A stretch of DNA of 64,000 bases from JAVBJN01 sp031546985. GTDB taxonomy: Bacteria; Bacteroidota; Bacteroidia; Chitinophagales; Chitinophagaceae. How positions within the stretch are numbered: the stretch's first letter is position 1; each line of letters starts with the position of its first letter. The stretch covers positions 1 through 64,000 of the forward strand of contig JAVBJN010000087.1 in NCBI GenBank assembly GCA_031546985.1. The letters are read 5' to 3'. Both the position numbers and the translations under genes were made by a program. Positions 50,515 to 58,284 of the stretch are shown piece after piece. The notes beneath the pieces were generated by a model that saw nothing but the letters and a program-made list of their open reading frames with translations, was not told the origin of the DNA and did not search any database.

Positions 50515-50742
50515 AACAAACTGATTTTGGATTTGCTATAAAATTACCAGCAGTTGAGGCGGAAAAAGGGCGTGCTATGTGCCAGCGGTTACCACACATC
50601 CCAGCACAAATTGTGCGCTATGACAATCAATTGTTTAGGACGTATTGTGGTTTGTTAAAGTATGTTAAGGGCATGATGAATGGTAAACAGAAGCACGTTT
50701 TTGGTTTAAAAATGCTACCAATAAAGTGTGGAAATAACCCGT

Positions 50743-50949
50743 TTATGGCTCCTGTTTAAGGTATAGGGTAGTTAAGGTGCGTGCCCAGTAGCGGGGTACC
50801 GCATACGCCTGTTGCAGGTGTGCTACAACATCGTTCGTTTTTTTGCCTGCAGCGCCAAAAGCATCGAGAATGGCTATCCAATCGGCAATGGGTTTGCCCG
50901 TTTTTTCAATCACCTGTTCGTTGCTTACATTCCAGTAATCTGCTTTCAT
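50743..50949 (-). CDS. DUF4287-type small protein
   Basis: A 68-aa protein matching DUF4287: GKPIADWIAILDAFGAAGKKTNDVVAHLQQAY and YWARTLTTLYL (the variant of the W-A-x-x-x-T-x-x-Y motif). It overlaps the preceding TfoX-like gene by four bases (ATGA), so the pair is translationally coupled. Confidence 0.75.
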   Translation of the reverse strand: MKADYWNVSNEQVIEKTGKPIADWIAILDAFGAAGKKTNDVVAHLQQAYAVPRYWARTLTTLYLKQEP

Positions 50950-51272
50950 TGTAACTTATTTCGGGATAAGGAAGATACATTGCTGTGTGCTGCAAGGGCG
51001 TATTGCGACCAGGCCGCCTGATGCGTGTAAGGTATCTGAACCCATTCTTTCATAGGCCTGTTTTTGCCCGAGGGGTCAAATAAGATAGCGCCTTCCAGCG
51101 CAAGCGCCTGGGTATGAAGGGTGCCACTCAATTTGCAAACCAGGCTTTGCTGAAAAAAGGCAATAAAAGCCTTTCCGTTGGTTTTAAAGCAGGGCTTGCC
51201 AAACATCTGGCTCTGCTGCGCGCCGGTTATGCTATTGCCGGTTTCGAGGTATAATTGTTCTTCGGGTGTCAT
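50946..51272 (-). CDS. TfoX-N-like protein
   Basis: A 108-aa protein that resembles the TfoX N-terminal domain: SQMFGKPCFKTNGKAFIAFFQQSLVCKLSG and GKNRPMKEWVQIPYTHQAAWSQYALAA. It shares the operon with the DUF4287 gene. Confidence 0.7.
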   Translation of the reverse strand: MTPEEQLYLETGNSITGAQQSQMFGKPCFKTNGKAFIAFFQQSLVCKLSGTLHTQALALEGAILFDPSGKNRPMKEWVQIPYTHQAAWSQYALAAHSNVSSLSRNKLQ

Positions 51273-51298
51273 GTGCCGGGATTTACGCTGCCAAGTTA

Positions 51299-51334
51299 TT
51301 AAAAAAACAGGATCTGCGGTAAGGCAGATCCTGT
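51299..51334 (-). terminator. Intrinsic terminator of the SRPBCC gene
   Basis: ACAGGATCTGC (51307-51317) pairs with GCAGATCCTGT (51324-51334), 6-nt loop, and a run of T on the minus strand. Confidence 0.88.
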
Positions 51335-51357
51335 GGTAAAAAAGGTGTTTATACAGA

Positions 51358-51951
51358 TTAGTGTGCCATGGTGGCTGTAGAATCCATTGGTGCGGTAGCA
51401 GGTGCTGCCGCTGCTTTTTGCTCGCTTATGTTTTTGAGTTTGGTAAGCCCTTTGGTAAATTCAGAATCCATCATTTTGTCCATGTTCATAAACAGTTTCA
51501 TGGCATTCATCGGGTAAGGGAATTTGCTGTCAAAACCCCAGGTGGCTTTTACAGCTCCGGCGTCATCGTTCAGGGTTACAAACGCCTCTGCCTGGCTTTC
51601 ATAAGGCTCTTTAAAGTTCAGAATGGTTTCGATCCTGTCCATAGGCTGTATCGCTTTAATGGTTTGGCTACCGCTGCCTACTTCTTTGTTGCCTTTCCAG
51701 CTGTGTACTGCACCAACAGTGCCATCCACGCCTTCGATTTTTTGCTGCATGTTAGGATCGTGCTCCAGCCAGGGAGACCATTGCTGCTGGTTGCCCAGGG
51801 TGCTGATCTGCTCCCAAACCACGGCCTTAGGCGCGTTAATTACGATGCTTCTTTCAAAATGATAATCCTTGCTCATAAACAGGCCTGCAATAAGAAAGAA
51901 ACCTACAACGAGGAGGATAAGAATGCCAATAAACTTGAGTACTTTTTTCAT
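51358..51951 (-). CDS. SRPBCC/polyketide cyclase-like protein
   Basis: A 197-aa protein with an N-terminal membrane segment (FIGILILLVVGFFLIAGLFM) and a START-like domain: FERSIVINAPKAVVWEQIS, WSPWLEHDPNMQQKIEG and the GVDGTVGAVHSWKG loop, then MNAMKLFMNMDKMM near the end. Such domains bind hydrophobic ligands. The upstream gene encodes a VOC protein on the same strand, 22 bases away. Confidence 0.85.
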   Translation of the reverse strand: MKKVLKFIGILILLVVGFFLIAGLFMSKDYHFERSIVINAPKAVVWEQISTLGNQQQWSPWLEHDPNMQQKIEGVDGTVGAVHSWKGNKEVGSGSQTIKAIQPMDRIETILNFKEPYESQAEAFVTLNDDAGAVKATWGFDSKFPYPMNAMKLFMNMDKMMDSEFTKGLTKLKNISEQKAAAAPATAPMDSTATMAH

Positions 51952-51972
51952 GTCGGTTATAAATTTTAAAGG

Positions 51973-52398
51973 TTAGAGTTTGTTTTCACTTTCGAAGTTA
52001 AACATCCAGTGCTGGCCAAATTTATCGGTAAGCATACCAAAGTAAGCGCCCCAGAATGTGTTTTGAAGGGCCATGGTAACGGTGCCACCTTCGCTGAGCT
52101 TGCCAAAAATGGTATCCATCTCTTCCCTTGAGGTCGGGCTCACGGAAATATGTACGTTGGTACCAAAATTTACAGTATGACCGGGCATACTGTCGCTGGC
52201 CATAATATGCATACCATCTTTGGTGAGCTTGGCGTGCATAACATTGTTTTTAAACTCCTCGGGGACGGGAACCGGTGAGCTGCCGAAATCCATGATCTCT
52301 ACCTGGGTGTCGAAACATTGCCCGTAGAATGTCATGGCCTCGCGGCAATTTCCGCTGAAATTCAGGTACGGAAAAACTGCGATCGTTTTTTGTTGCAT
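51973..52398 (-). CDS. VOC-family (PhnB-like) protein
   Basis: A 141-aa protein (start at ATG 52398): FPYLNFSGNCREAMTFYGQCF, FGSSPVPVPEEFKNNVMHAKL, then the second half WGAYFGMLTDKFGQHWMFNFE. This is the PhnB-like 3-demethylubiquinone methyltransferase-type VOC group; relatives are mostly of unknown function. A TATCTTG box lies upstream. Confidence 0.88.
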   Translation of the reverse strand: MQQKTIAVFPYLNFSGNCREAMTFYGQCFDTQVEIMDFGSSPVPVPEEFKNNVMHAKLTKDGMHIMASDSMPGHTVNFGTNVHISVSPTSREEMDTIFGKLSEGGTVTMALQNTFWGAYFGMLTDKFGQHWMFNFESENKL

Positions 52399-52494
52399 AT
52401 GGGGGATATTTGAACGCACAAGATATGTAATTTATATTATACTTTATATGTGCTGAAATTCAAACTTCTATTTATCAGATACTTATTAAACATA

Positions 52495-52528
52495 TAATCG
52501 GCGCTGGGGTAGTCCACAGCGCCGATTA
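52495..52528 (-). terminator. Hairpin after the gliding-type T9SS gene
   Basis: TAATCGGCGCTG (52495-52506) pairs perfectly with CAGCGCCGATTA (52517-52528). It lies 24 bases beyond the stop of the gene at 52552; there is only a weak T tract. Confidence 0.7.
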
Positions 52529-52551
52529 TGCTAATAATACCTGTATGCTGG

Positions 52552-55500
52552 TTACCGGATAAGGGTAACGTTTCCTTTTTTACTGGTTGGTGTAAGCTCC
52601 CCTTTAACCTGGTAGGTTATGGTCCAGATAAAGGTGCCAATGTCCTGTACGGTACCATTGTACTTACCATCCCATCCGGTATTGATGTCGGATGAAGCGA
52701 ACATTTGTTGTCCCCAGCGGCTAAACACCTCAAAGCGGTAGTTGCTGATCTCGCATTCTACAACGGGTTTGAGCACATCGTTTACACCATCACCATCGGG
52801 TGAGAACGCATTGGGCACCGCAATATCGCAGCAGTACCTTTCATACACTACCATACTATCGGTAGAGGTACCGCAATCGTTGTGCGCCGACACAATGAAC
52901 CAGCCTTCGCGGTTTACAAGTACGCTATCGCCAAGGCCATCGCCACGGATCCAGGTATAGCCCTGCGGGTTGCCACCGCCGTTGGATGCATGCACATAGT
53001 AAGGGTAGAACTTACAGAAGGTAGAATCGTGTGGCAGGGTAAGTTTAGGTTTGTCGTTTACGTTTACATTAATGGTATCCGACTGGGTACCACAGATATT
53101 CGTTGCCATACCATAATACGTACCTTTTTTGTCAAAGGCATTGTCGCGTGTGGTATCGCCATCGCTCCAGAGGTATGTGCTGGGGTTAATGAGTACGGGC
53201 ATAATAAGCACTACTTCATCTCCTTCGCAAATGGTGCGATCGGGGCCCAGGTCAAAGTTTGGATTGGGCAGGTAGTCTACCTTAATGGTATCGCGGCCTA
53301 CGCAATTGTTGGCTTCGCTGGTCACTTTTACCGAATAGTTGCCGGCGGCGTTTACCACCGTGCTGTTACCAAAATCACCGTTAGACCAGGCATATGATAC
53401 ACCTGTCATGTTAAGGGTAAGGTGCATGGTATCGCCAAAGCACAGGGTCGTATCGGCTGGGAGGTGCACAACAGGTGTTGGAATTACGCTCAGCTTAATG
53501 GTATCCCTAAACACGCCACAGTAGTTGGTTACAGCTACGCTATAGGTACCAGGCTGGTTTACCTGTATGGTACTGTTGGTGCTGCCGTTGCTCCACATAA
53601 AGGTAGAGCCTGCCGGTGCATTGCCCGGGTTCAGAGTCAGCTTTTCGTTGGAGCAGATGGTGGTATCGTTGCCCAGTTTTACGGTTGTAGGCGGGAAGAA
53701 ATCGAGTTTTACAGTATCACTTTCCTTGCAGGAATTTTTGGTTACCGTTACCCAATAAGTGCCAGCCGTGTTTATAGAGCGGGTAGGAGCGGTAAGGCCA
53801 TTGTTCCAGAGGTAGGTAGCGCCGGGTTCTGTTACATCGAGCAGGTAAGGATTGGTACAAAGTGTACTATCCGGGCCCAGGTCTGCATCAAAACTAGGGT
53901 GCACATTCACCGTTTTTACTACCGTATCAATGGAGCAGGGGCGGTGTACATAAGCCGTAATGGTAAAGATGCCCGAGCCGGAATAGGCATGCACGCCGGT
54001 ATTGGTAGCGCTGGTAGATACGTTGGCCGGGCCGGAAGCGGCATCGCCAAAGTTCCAGGTTACAGAATCAATAAAGTAATTGGGCACTACTTTAATATGG
54101 GCGCTATCCAAACCACAAACAATGCTGTCTACAATCCTGTACTTGGTAAGGGTTGTAGGTACCTTGTTGGGCAATTGGTAGGTCATGATAGAATCGTCGA
54201 ACTTAATGTAATTGTTTTGGAAATTACATGCAGTACCCAGATTCTCAGGGTTATGAATTACACCCAGCGCATCCTGGGTAACCCTGTAAAACCCTGCATT
54301 GTAGGGATTACAACGAATGGTATCGCCAGATGATTTGAGCAGGTATATCTTATTGTCGCCTGCGCGCTCGAGCTCATAAAATGCATGGTGACCATTGTAT
54401 ACCGTACCATTTACCTGCACCCGTAGTTTGGTGGGTTCTGAAATGGCAATATAGCTGCGCGATGCTACAATGGTTGCAGGCGTATTGCTGGAAATATCCC
54501 ATTGTACCAGGCTATCGCCCTTGGTGGTGGCGTAGAGATAAGGATAGGAGTTGGTCTGGAAGTGCAGCTTGTTGCTATCGCCGTATACCAGGGCATACAA
54601 ACGATTTCCGTCGGCGCTGAATTCGAGCATTTTGTTGCTTTCGTTTTCGCTGCCTACCCAGCCGCCGCTCCAGCTGTTGTTACGGTTGTCCATACGTCCG
54701 TTCAGGGAGTTGTAGCCGTACCAGCCGGTGTTGTAATCGTAGTTGTTATTGTTAAGTACCGAGTGTAACTCTACAAAGTTAGATACTACGCCCGTCTGGT
54801 TGTTAAAGTCTGCAAGGTAATAAAGCGTTTTGGCGGTGTCTTGTAAGGTCACTGCCAGCTTATTGCCCCAGGGGCTGAAGCGTATGCTTTGTGCACCATT
54901 GTTATCCCAGTTGTTGTAACCGTAGTTCTGAAGGTTAAAGCCTTTAAATGTTTTGGTAGAGCTGATGCTGCCGGTATAGGGATTAATACGTACCGCGTAA
55001 AAAGCAGAATCGTTGATCTGCTGACCGCTGTAAAAGTTATTGCTGCCGTAGCAGATAGCCCAGTATACACTATCGCAATTGGTAGGCAGGTAATCCATTT
55101 TATTGCTGCCCCACCAGTAGGCATTGCCCGGGTTGGTATAGGGCACGTTAAACATTTCGTGGTATTCATTAATATGGGTAATGCGACCATTACCACCATT
55201 CTGGTTCATGTCTACGCTAAAGCGGCGCACATTGCCCAGTAGCGCATTCGGATCGAGGTTAATGTCGATATAATACACGTAATATTTACCCACACTGTCT
55301 TTGCGGGGAATAATCATTGGGTCGCTGCCCGATCCGTAATTGAGAAACTTGTAATAGGTACCTGCCCAGTTATTGGTCCATGATGCGGGAATGTTGTTTA
55401 TTCCGTTCATCAGGTTGTGGTTTTTGTCGTACACCTTATTGGCCAGCACATAAAACTGCACATCGCCGTTGATGTCGCTTACCGTGGTGGTGCGGGTATT

Positions 55501-55743
55501 GGGCAGTGTCCAGTAATACCAGTTGTTGCCGCCCTGGGTTGCATTGTAATCGCAGTTATAAGCCTGCGGCTGCGGCCGGGTTTGCACAATAGGTAATAAA
55601 CCGGTATTAAAGTTTAAATGTATCATGGTGTCGGTAGGCGGGGAACAGCCTACGCCCAGCATCCAGTTCATATTGGAATTTTGCGCCTGCGCGCCCGAAA
55701 TACTGAACAATATGATACAAAACAGAAGGTAAAATTTCTTCAT
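52552..55743 (-). CDS. Large T9SS type B (CHU_C) cargo protein with PKD-like repeats
   Basis: A 1063-aa secreted protein (signal MKKFYLLFCIILFSISGAQAQ). The first 530 residues form a propeller-like region (DSVYWAICYGSNNFYSGQ, ADGNRLYALVYGDSNKL). Residues about 540-620 are a PKD domain (VTWNFGDAASGPANVSTSATNTGVHAYSGSGIFTI in parts). Residues 630-970 contain five beta repeats of about 75 residues, each with an L(G/P)xDxTxC start and a later YLWSDG or MWSNG, all ending in a Gly-Thr-Tyr-type phrase (GTYWVTVT, GTYSVAVT). The end (VPNAFSPDGDGVNDVLKPV, YRFEVFSRWGQQMFAS, GWDGKYNGTVQDIGTFIWT) is the gliding motility-associated type B C-terminal domain, which routes proteins to the cell surface through T9SS. 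Confidence 0.88.
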   Translation of the reverse strand: MKKFYLLFCIILFSISGAQAQNSNMNWMLGVGCSPPTDTMIHLNFNTGLLPIVQTRPQPQAYNCDYNATQGGNNWYYWTLPNTRTTTVSDINGDVQFYVLANKVYDKNHNLMNGINNIPASWTNNWAGTYYKFLNYGSGSDPMIIPRKDSVGKYYVYYIDINLDPNALLGNVRRFSVDMNQNGGNGRITHINEYHEMFNVPYTNPGNAYWWGSNKMDYLPTNCDSVYWAICYGSNNFYSGQQINDSAFYAVRINPYTGSISSTKTFKGFNLQNYGYNNWDNNGAQSIRFSPWGNKLAVTLQDTAKTLYYLADFNNQTGVVSNFVELHSVLNNNNYDYNTGWYGYNSLNGRMDNRNNSWSGGWVGSENESNKMLEFSADGNRLYALVYGDSNKLHFQTNSYPYLYATTKGDSLVQWDISSNTPATIVASRSYIAISEPTKLRVQVNGTVYNGHHAFYELERAGDNKIYLLKSSGDTIRCNPYNAGFYRVTQDALGVIHNPENLGTACNFQNNYIKFDDSIMTYQLPNKVPTTLTKYRIVDSIVCGLDSAHIKVVPNYFIDSVTWNFGDAASGPANVSTSATNTGVHAYSGSGIFTITAYVHRPCSIDTVVKTVNVHPSFDADLGPDSTLCTNPYLLDVTEPGATYLWNNGLTAPTRSINTAGTYWVTVTKNSCKESDTVKLDFFPPTTVKLGNDTTICSNEKLTLNPGNAPAGSTFMWSNGSTNSTIQVNQPGTYSVAVTNYCGVFRDTIKLSVIPTPVVHLPADTTLCFGDTMHLTLNMTGVSYAWSNGDFGNSTVVNAAGNYSVKVTSEANNCVGRDTIKVDYLPNPNFDLGPDRTICEGDEVVLIMPVLINPSTYLWSDGDTTRDNAFDKKGTYYGMATNICGTQSDTINVNVNDKPKLTLPHDSTFCKFYPYYVHASNGGGNPQGYTWIRGDGLGDSVLVNREGWFIVSAHNDCGTSTDSMVVYERYCCDIAVPNAFSPDGDGVNDVLKPVVECEISNYRFEVFSRWGQQMFASSDINTGWDGKYNGTVQDIGTFIWTITYQVKGELTPTSKKGNVTLIR

Positions 55744-55913
55744 CTGCAGAGGGGGATTTAGGTCTAAAATTGATTGCTTAAGTTAATAAATTTTAAAATA
55801 AAAAAATAAACACTTTTATGATTCTGGTGCTAGTTCTAATAGACGGCAGTATTTATACAATAGTTAGGGCAAAAAGACAATTGCTAATAAAATGATTTAG
55901 AATAGCCTACGAC

Positions 55914-55949
55914 AACTAGAAAAATAGTTTGATAACTAAATAAATAGTT
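55914..55949 (+). promoter_or_regulatory. Two BlaI-type operator dyads
   Basis: AACTA-N6-TAGTT occurs twice, perfectly, at 55914-55929 and 55934-55949, 20 bp apart center to center. A near-consensus -7 box (TAGTTTTA, 55951-55958) follows at once, so binding would block the promoter. Confidence 0.65.
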
Positions 55950-55973
55950 GTAGTTTTATTAAAAGATTATCAG

Positions 55974-56342
55974 ATGAAGAAACTAACCAAGGCAGAAGAA
56001 GAAGTAATGATGGTGTTGTGGTCGTTAAACAAGGCATTTGTGAAAGAGATTATAGCAGAGCTACCAGAACCCAAGCCGCATTACAATACCATAGCTACCA
56101 TCATGAAAATACTGGTAGATAAGGAATTTGTGGGGTATGAAGACCTAGGCAAAACCTACCGCTATTACCCGCTGGTGGCCAAAGAGGCTTACTCTAAAAA
56201 ATCGGTAAGCAACCTGGTTAAGGGGTATTTCAACGGCTCTATGGCCAATATGGTATCGTTTTTTGTAAAAGAAAAAGACCTGAGCGTAGAAGACCTGGAG
56301 GCTATAATACAAACCATGAAAAAACAGTCGGATAAACAATAA
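55974..56342 (+). CDS. BlaI/MecI/CopY-family repressor
   Basis: A 122-aa winged-helix repressor: LTKAEEEVMMVLWSLNKAF, then IIAELPEPKPHYNTIATIMKILVDKEFVGYE (recognition helix) and the C-terminal dimer helix (NLVKGYFNGSMANMVSFFVKEK). It is released by cleavage triggered by a BlaR/MecR-type sensor, which is the adjacent M56 gene. The two operator dyads at 55914-55949 are the expected binding sites. Confidence 0.92.
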   Translation: MKKLTKAEEEVMMVLWSLNKAFVKEIIAELPEPKPHYNTIATIMKILVDKEFVGYEDLGKTYRYYPLVAKEAYSKKSVSNLVKGYFNGSMANMVSFFVKEKDLSVEDLEAIIQTMKKQSDKQ

Positions 56343-56354
56343 AACCGTTGTGAT

Positions 56355-57731
56355 ATGCTGCTATATATTTTAAAAATGGCGCTGATCTCGGGCAGCTTGT
56401 TTGCCTTATACCTATTGCTGCTGCAAAACAGGAAAACCAACACATGGAACAGGGTAGTGCTGCTGGGCATTGTGGTGCTGTCGCTGCTTTTACCACTCCT
56501 TCGCATCAATACCAGCAGCGGTACGTGGACACAATACCGGCAAACGGGTATACAAATGCTGCAACCGGTATTGGTACAGGCCTCCCGGTGGCAGCCGTGG
56601 TGGCAGCAGGTAAATTGGGTGAGCGCTGTTTATGTAATCGTAACCGTCGTTCTGTTGTTGCGCTTTACGCTGGGCTTATGGCATATTTACCGGCTGGGTC
56701 GCAAACATGAGGCCTCGATTATAGAAAAGGACATGAGGCTGGTACATGTACCGCAGTTGACCGCTCCGTTTTCTTTTGGCAAAACGGTGTATGCCGATCG
56801 CGATCTTTTACTGCAACCCGCTCAGCGACTCATTCTGCTGCATGAGCAGGCGCATATTCATCAAAAACATACTGCCGATAAATTATTCATGGAGCTGCTT
56901 TGTGCAGTAGGTTGGATAAACCCGGTTTTCTGGCTTATAAAAAAAGAACTGACGCTGGTGCATGAGTTCCTGGCCGATGAAGCCGCAATGCAGGAAGCAC
57001 CGCAGCAGGAATATGCCAGTGTATTGCTGCAACAGGCAATGCCGGCGCATGCTTTAATGGCGCATCATTTTTTTCATCATCCCATAAAAAGACGCATTCT
57101 TATGATGTATCAACAAAAAACAAAAGCCGGTTGGCGCAAAGCGGCGCTACTGGGTGGTATCGCGGTATTGAGCACTATGGTGCTGGTGCTGCAATCTAAC
57201 CACATTGGCCTGGCCAATTTTAAAAACATAGCAGGGGCGCAGTCCGGCATTTTTAATGTGGTTAAGGATGGCCCTGATAATGCAGATAAGCCAAGTGCAG
57301 CGGCTGAAAAAGCCGATACTGTAATTGTTAACGATTATACAGCCGCTGCCGCTAAAAAATTCGGAGAAGAATCGCCTGTTGCGCAAGCTGATTCCAAAAC
57401 GTATGATAAAGTAGACCAGGAACCAGCTTTTCCAGGCGGGCAAGATGCTTTGATGCATTTTTTGAGTAAGAACATCACATACCCCGAACAGGCCCAAAAA
57501 GAAGGCATCGAAGGCCAGGTGGTGGTACAGTTTATTGTAGACAAAAGTGGTAAGCCACGTGATTTTAAAGTAGTACGTCCGGTAAATCCTTTGCTGGATG
57601 CCGAGGCTCTCAGGGTATTGGGTTTGATGCCCGGCTGGACACCCGGTAAGCAAAAAGGCGAAGCTGTAAATGTGCTGTACAACCTGCCCATCCGTTTTAA
57701 AATGGACGATAGCAAAGAGAAGAAAGGTTAA
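56355..57731 (+). CDS. M56 (BlaR1-type) peptidase with C-terminal TonB domain
   Basis: A 458-aa membrane protein. An N-terminal multi-pass domain (segments near 2-22, 35-50, 88-110) carries the zinc peptidase site HEQAH (residues 163-167) and the later HEFLADEA; a fourth span is near 258-276. After a linker there is a TonB-type domain: EPAFPGGQDALMHFLSKNI, YPEQAQKEGIEGQVVVQFIVD and the final VNVLYNLPIRFKM. Unlike classical BlaR1 there is no penicillin-binding sensor domain. The TonB domain suggests coupling to an outer-membrane receptor or signal. Confidence 0.9.
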   Translation: MLLYILKMALISGSLFALYLLLLQNRKTNTWNRVVLLGIVVLSLLLPLLRINTSSGTWTQYRQTGIQMLQPVLVQASRWQPWWQQVNWVSAVYVIVTVVLLLRFTLGLWHIYRLGRKHEASIIEKDMRLVHVPQLTAPFSFGKTVYADRDLLLQPAQRLILLHEQAHIHQKHTADKLFMELLCAVGWINPVFWLIKKELTLVHEFLADEAAMQEAPQQEYASVLLQQAMPAHALMAHHFFHHPIKRRILMMYQQKTKAGWRKAALLGGIAVLSTMVLVLQSNHIGLANFKNIAGAQSGIFNVVKDGPDNADKPSAAAEKADTVIVNDYTAAAAKKFGEESPVAQADSKTYDKVDQEPAFPGGQDALMHFLSKNITYPEQAQKEGIEGQVVVQFIVDKSGKPRDFKVVRPVNPLLDAEALRVLGLMPGWTPGKQKGEAVNVLYNLPIRFKMDDSKEKKG

Positions 57732-57733
57732 GA

Positions 57734-57967
57734 TTAACGCTTGCTGGCATAATCGGGCTGGTGCCTGGCTATGTAAGTGTTCAATCCACTTTGGCGTTGC
57801 GCCAGCAGTTTCATGGTTTCTATATGGTTAATACCGCAGGAGCCGTAGTTGTAAGTGTACCATTCGCCACTGGTAAAGTAAACGGTAATGTAGTCTTTGC
57901 CGTAATCGAACCCTTCAACACCAGATGGCTGGCCGGTAGTTTTACTCACACTATGGTAAGGTTGCAT
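57734..57967 (-). CDS. KTSC-like small protein
   Basis: A 77-aa protein with GFDYGKDYITVYFTSGEWYTYNY, then MKLLAQRQSGLNTYIARHQPDYA, which fits the KTSC-type fold (beta strands V-x-F-x-x-G-x-x-Y-x-Y and a helix). Function unknown. Convergent with the M56 gene, 2 bases apart. Confidence 0.65.
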   Translation of the reverse strand: MQPYHSVSKTTGQPSGVEGFDYGKDYITVYFTSGEWYTYNYGSCGINHIETMKLLAQRQSGLNTYIARHQPDYASKR

Positions 57968-58025
57968 ACACTTGTGCGCTTTTAGTCTCCTGAAGTTAGT
58001 TATAATAGCTAAGCGCTACATAAAA

Positions 58026-58060
58026 GAAAAGCCCCTGCAAATAATGCGGGGCTTTTCTTT
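58026..58060. terminator. Bidirectional terminator-like hairpin
   Basis: GAAAAGCCCCTGCA pairs with TGCGGGGCTTTTC (one bulge), with T-rich flanks on both strands. It lies in the intergenic region left of the TonB receptor gene. Confidence 0.7.
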
Positions 58061-58069
58061 TATAATATG

Positions 58070-58270
58070 GAGGGCATTGTGCGCATCACCGATTAGAGAT
58101 CCTGCTTCCATCTCCTTCGTCGATGGTGCAGGATGACCAGTAAATGGAGATGTCATGCTACGGTGCCTGTTCCGCCCATGCGGGGAGGTACGAGAGCCGC
58201 ATCTCATTAAAGGGGGTATTCCATGTAAGAGATCCTGCTTCCTGTTCGTGCCTTACAGGCGCAGGATGAC
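58070..58270. repeat. REP-like repeats, family 2
   Basis: GAGATCCTGCTTCC occurs twice (near 58097 and 58230), GCAGGATGAC twice (58131 and 58262), with GTTCCGCCCATGCGGGGAGGTACGAG between. The same words occur at 24.4, 35.1 and 37.5 kb. Confidence 0.8.
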
Positions 58271-58284
58271 AACAATGAGTAAGC

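Noticed and set aside
53422..54333. A 303-codon open frame opposite the large T9SS type B gene
   Set aside because: Antisense to a beta-rich repetitive protein; composition follows from the repeats on the other strand.
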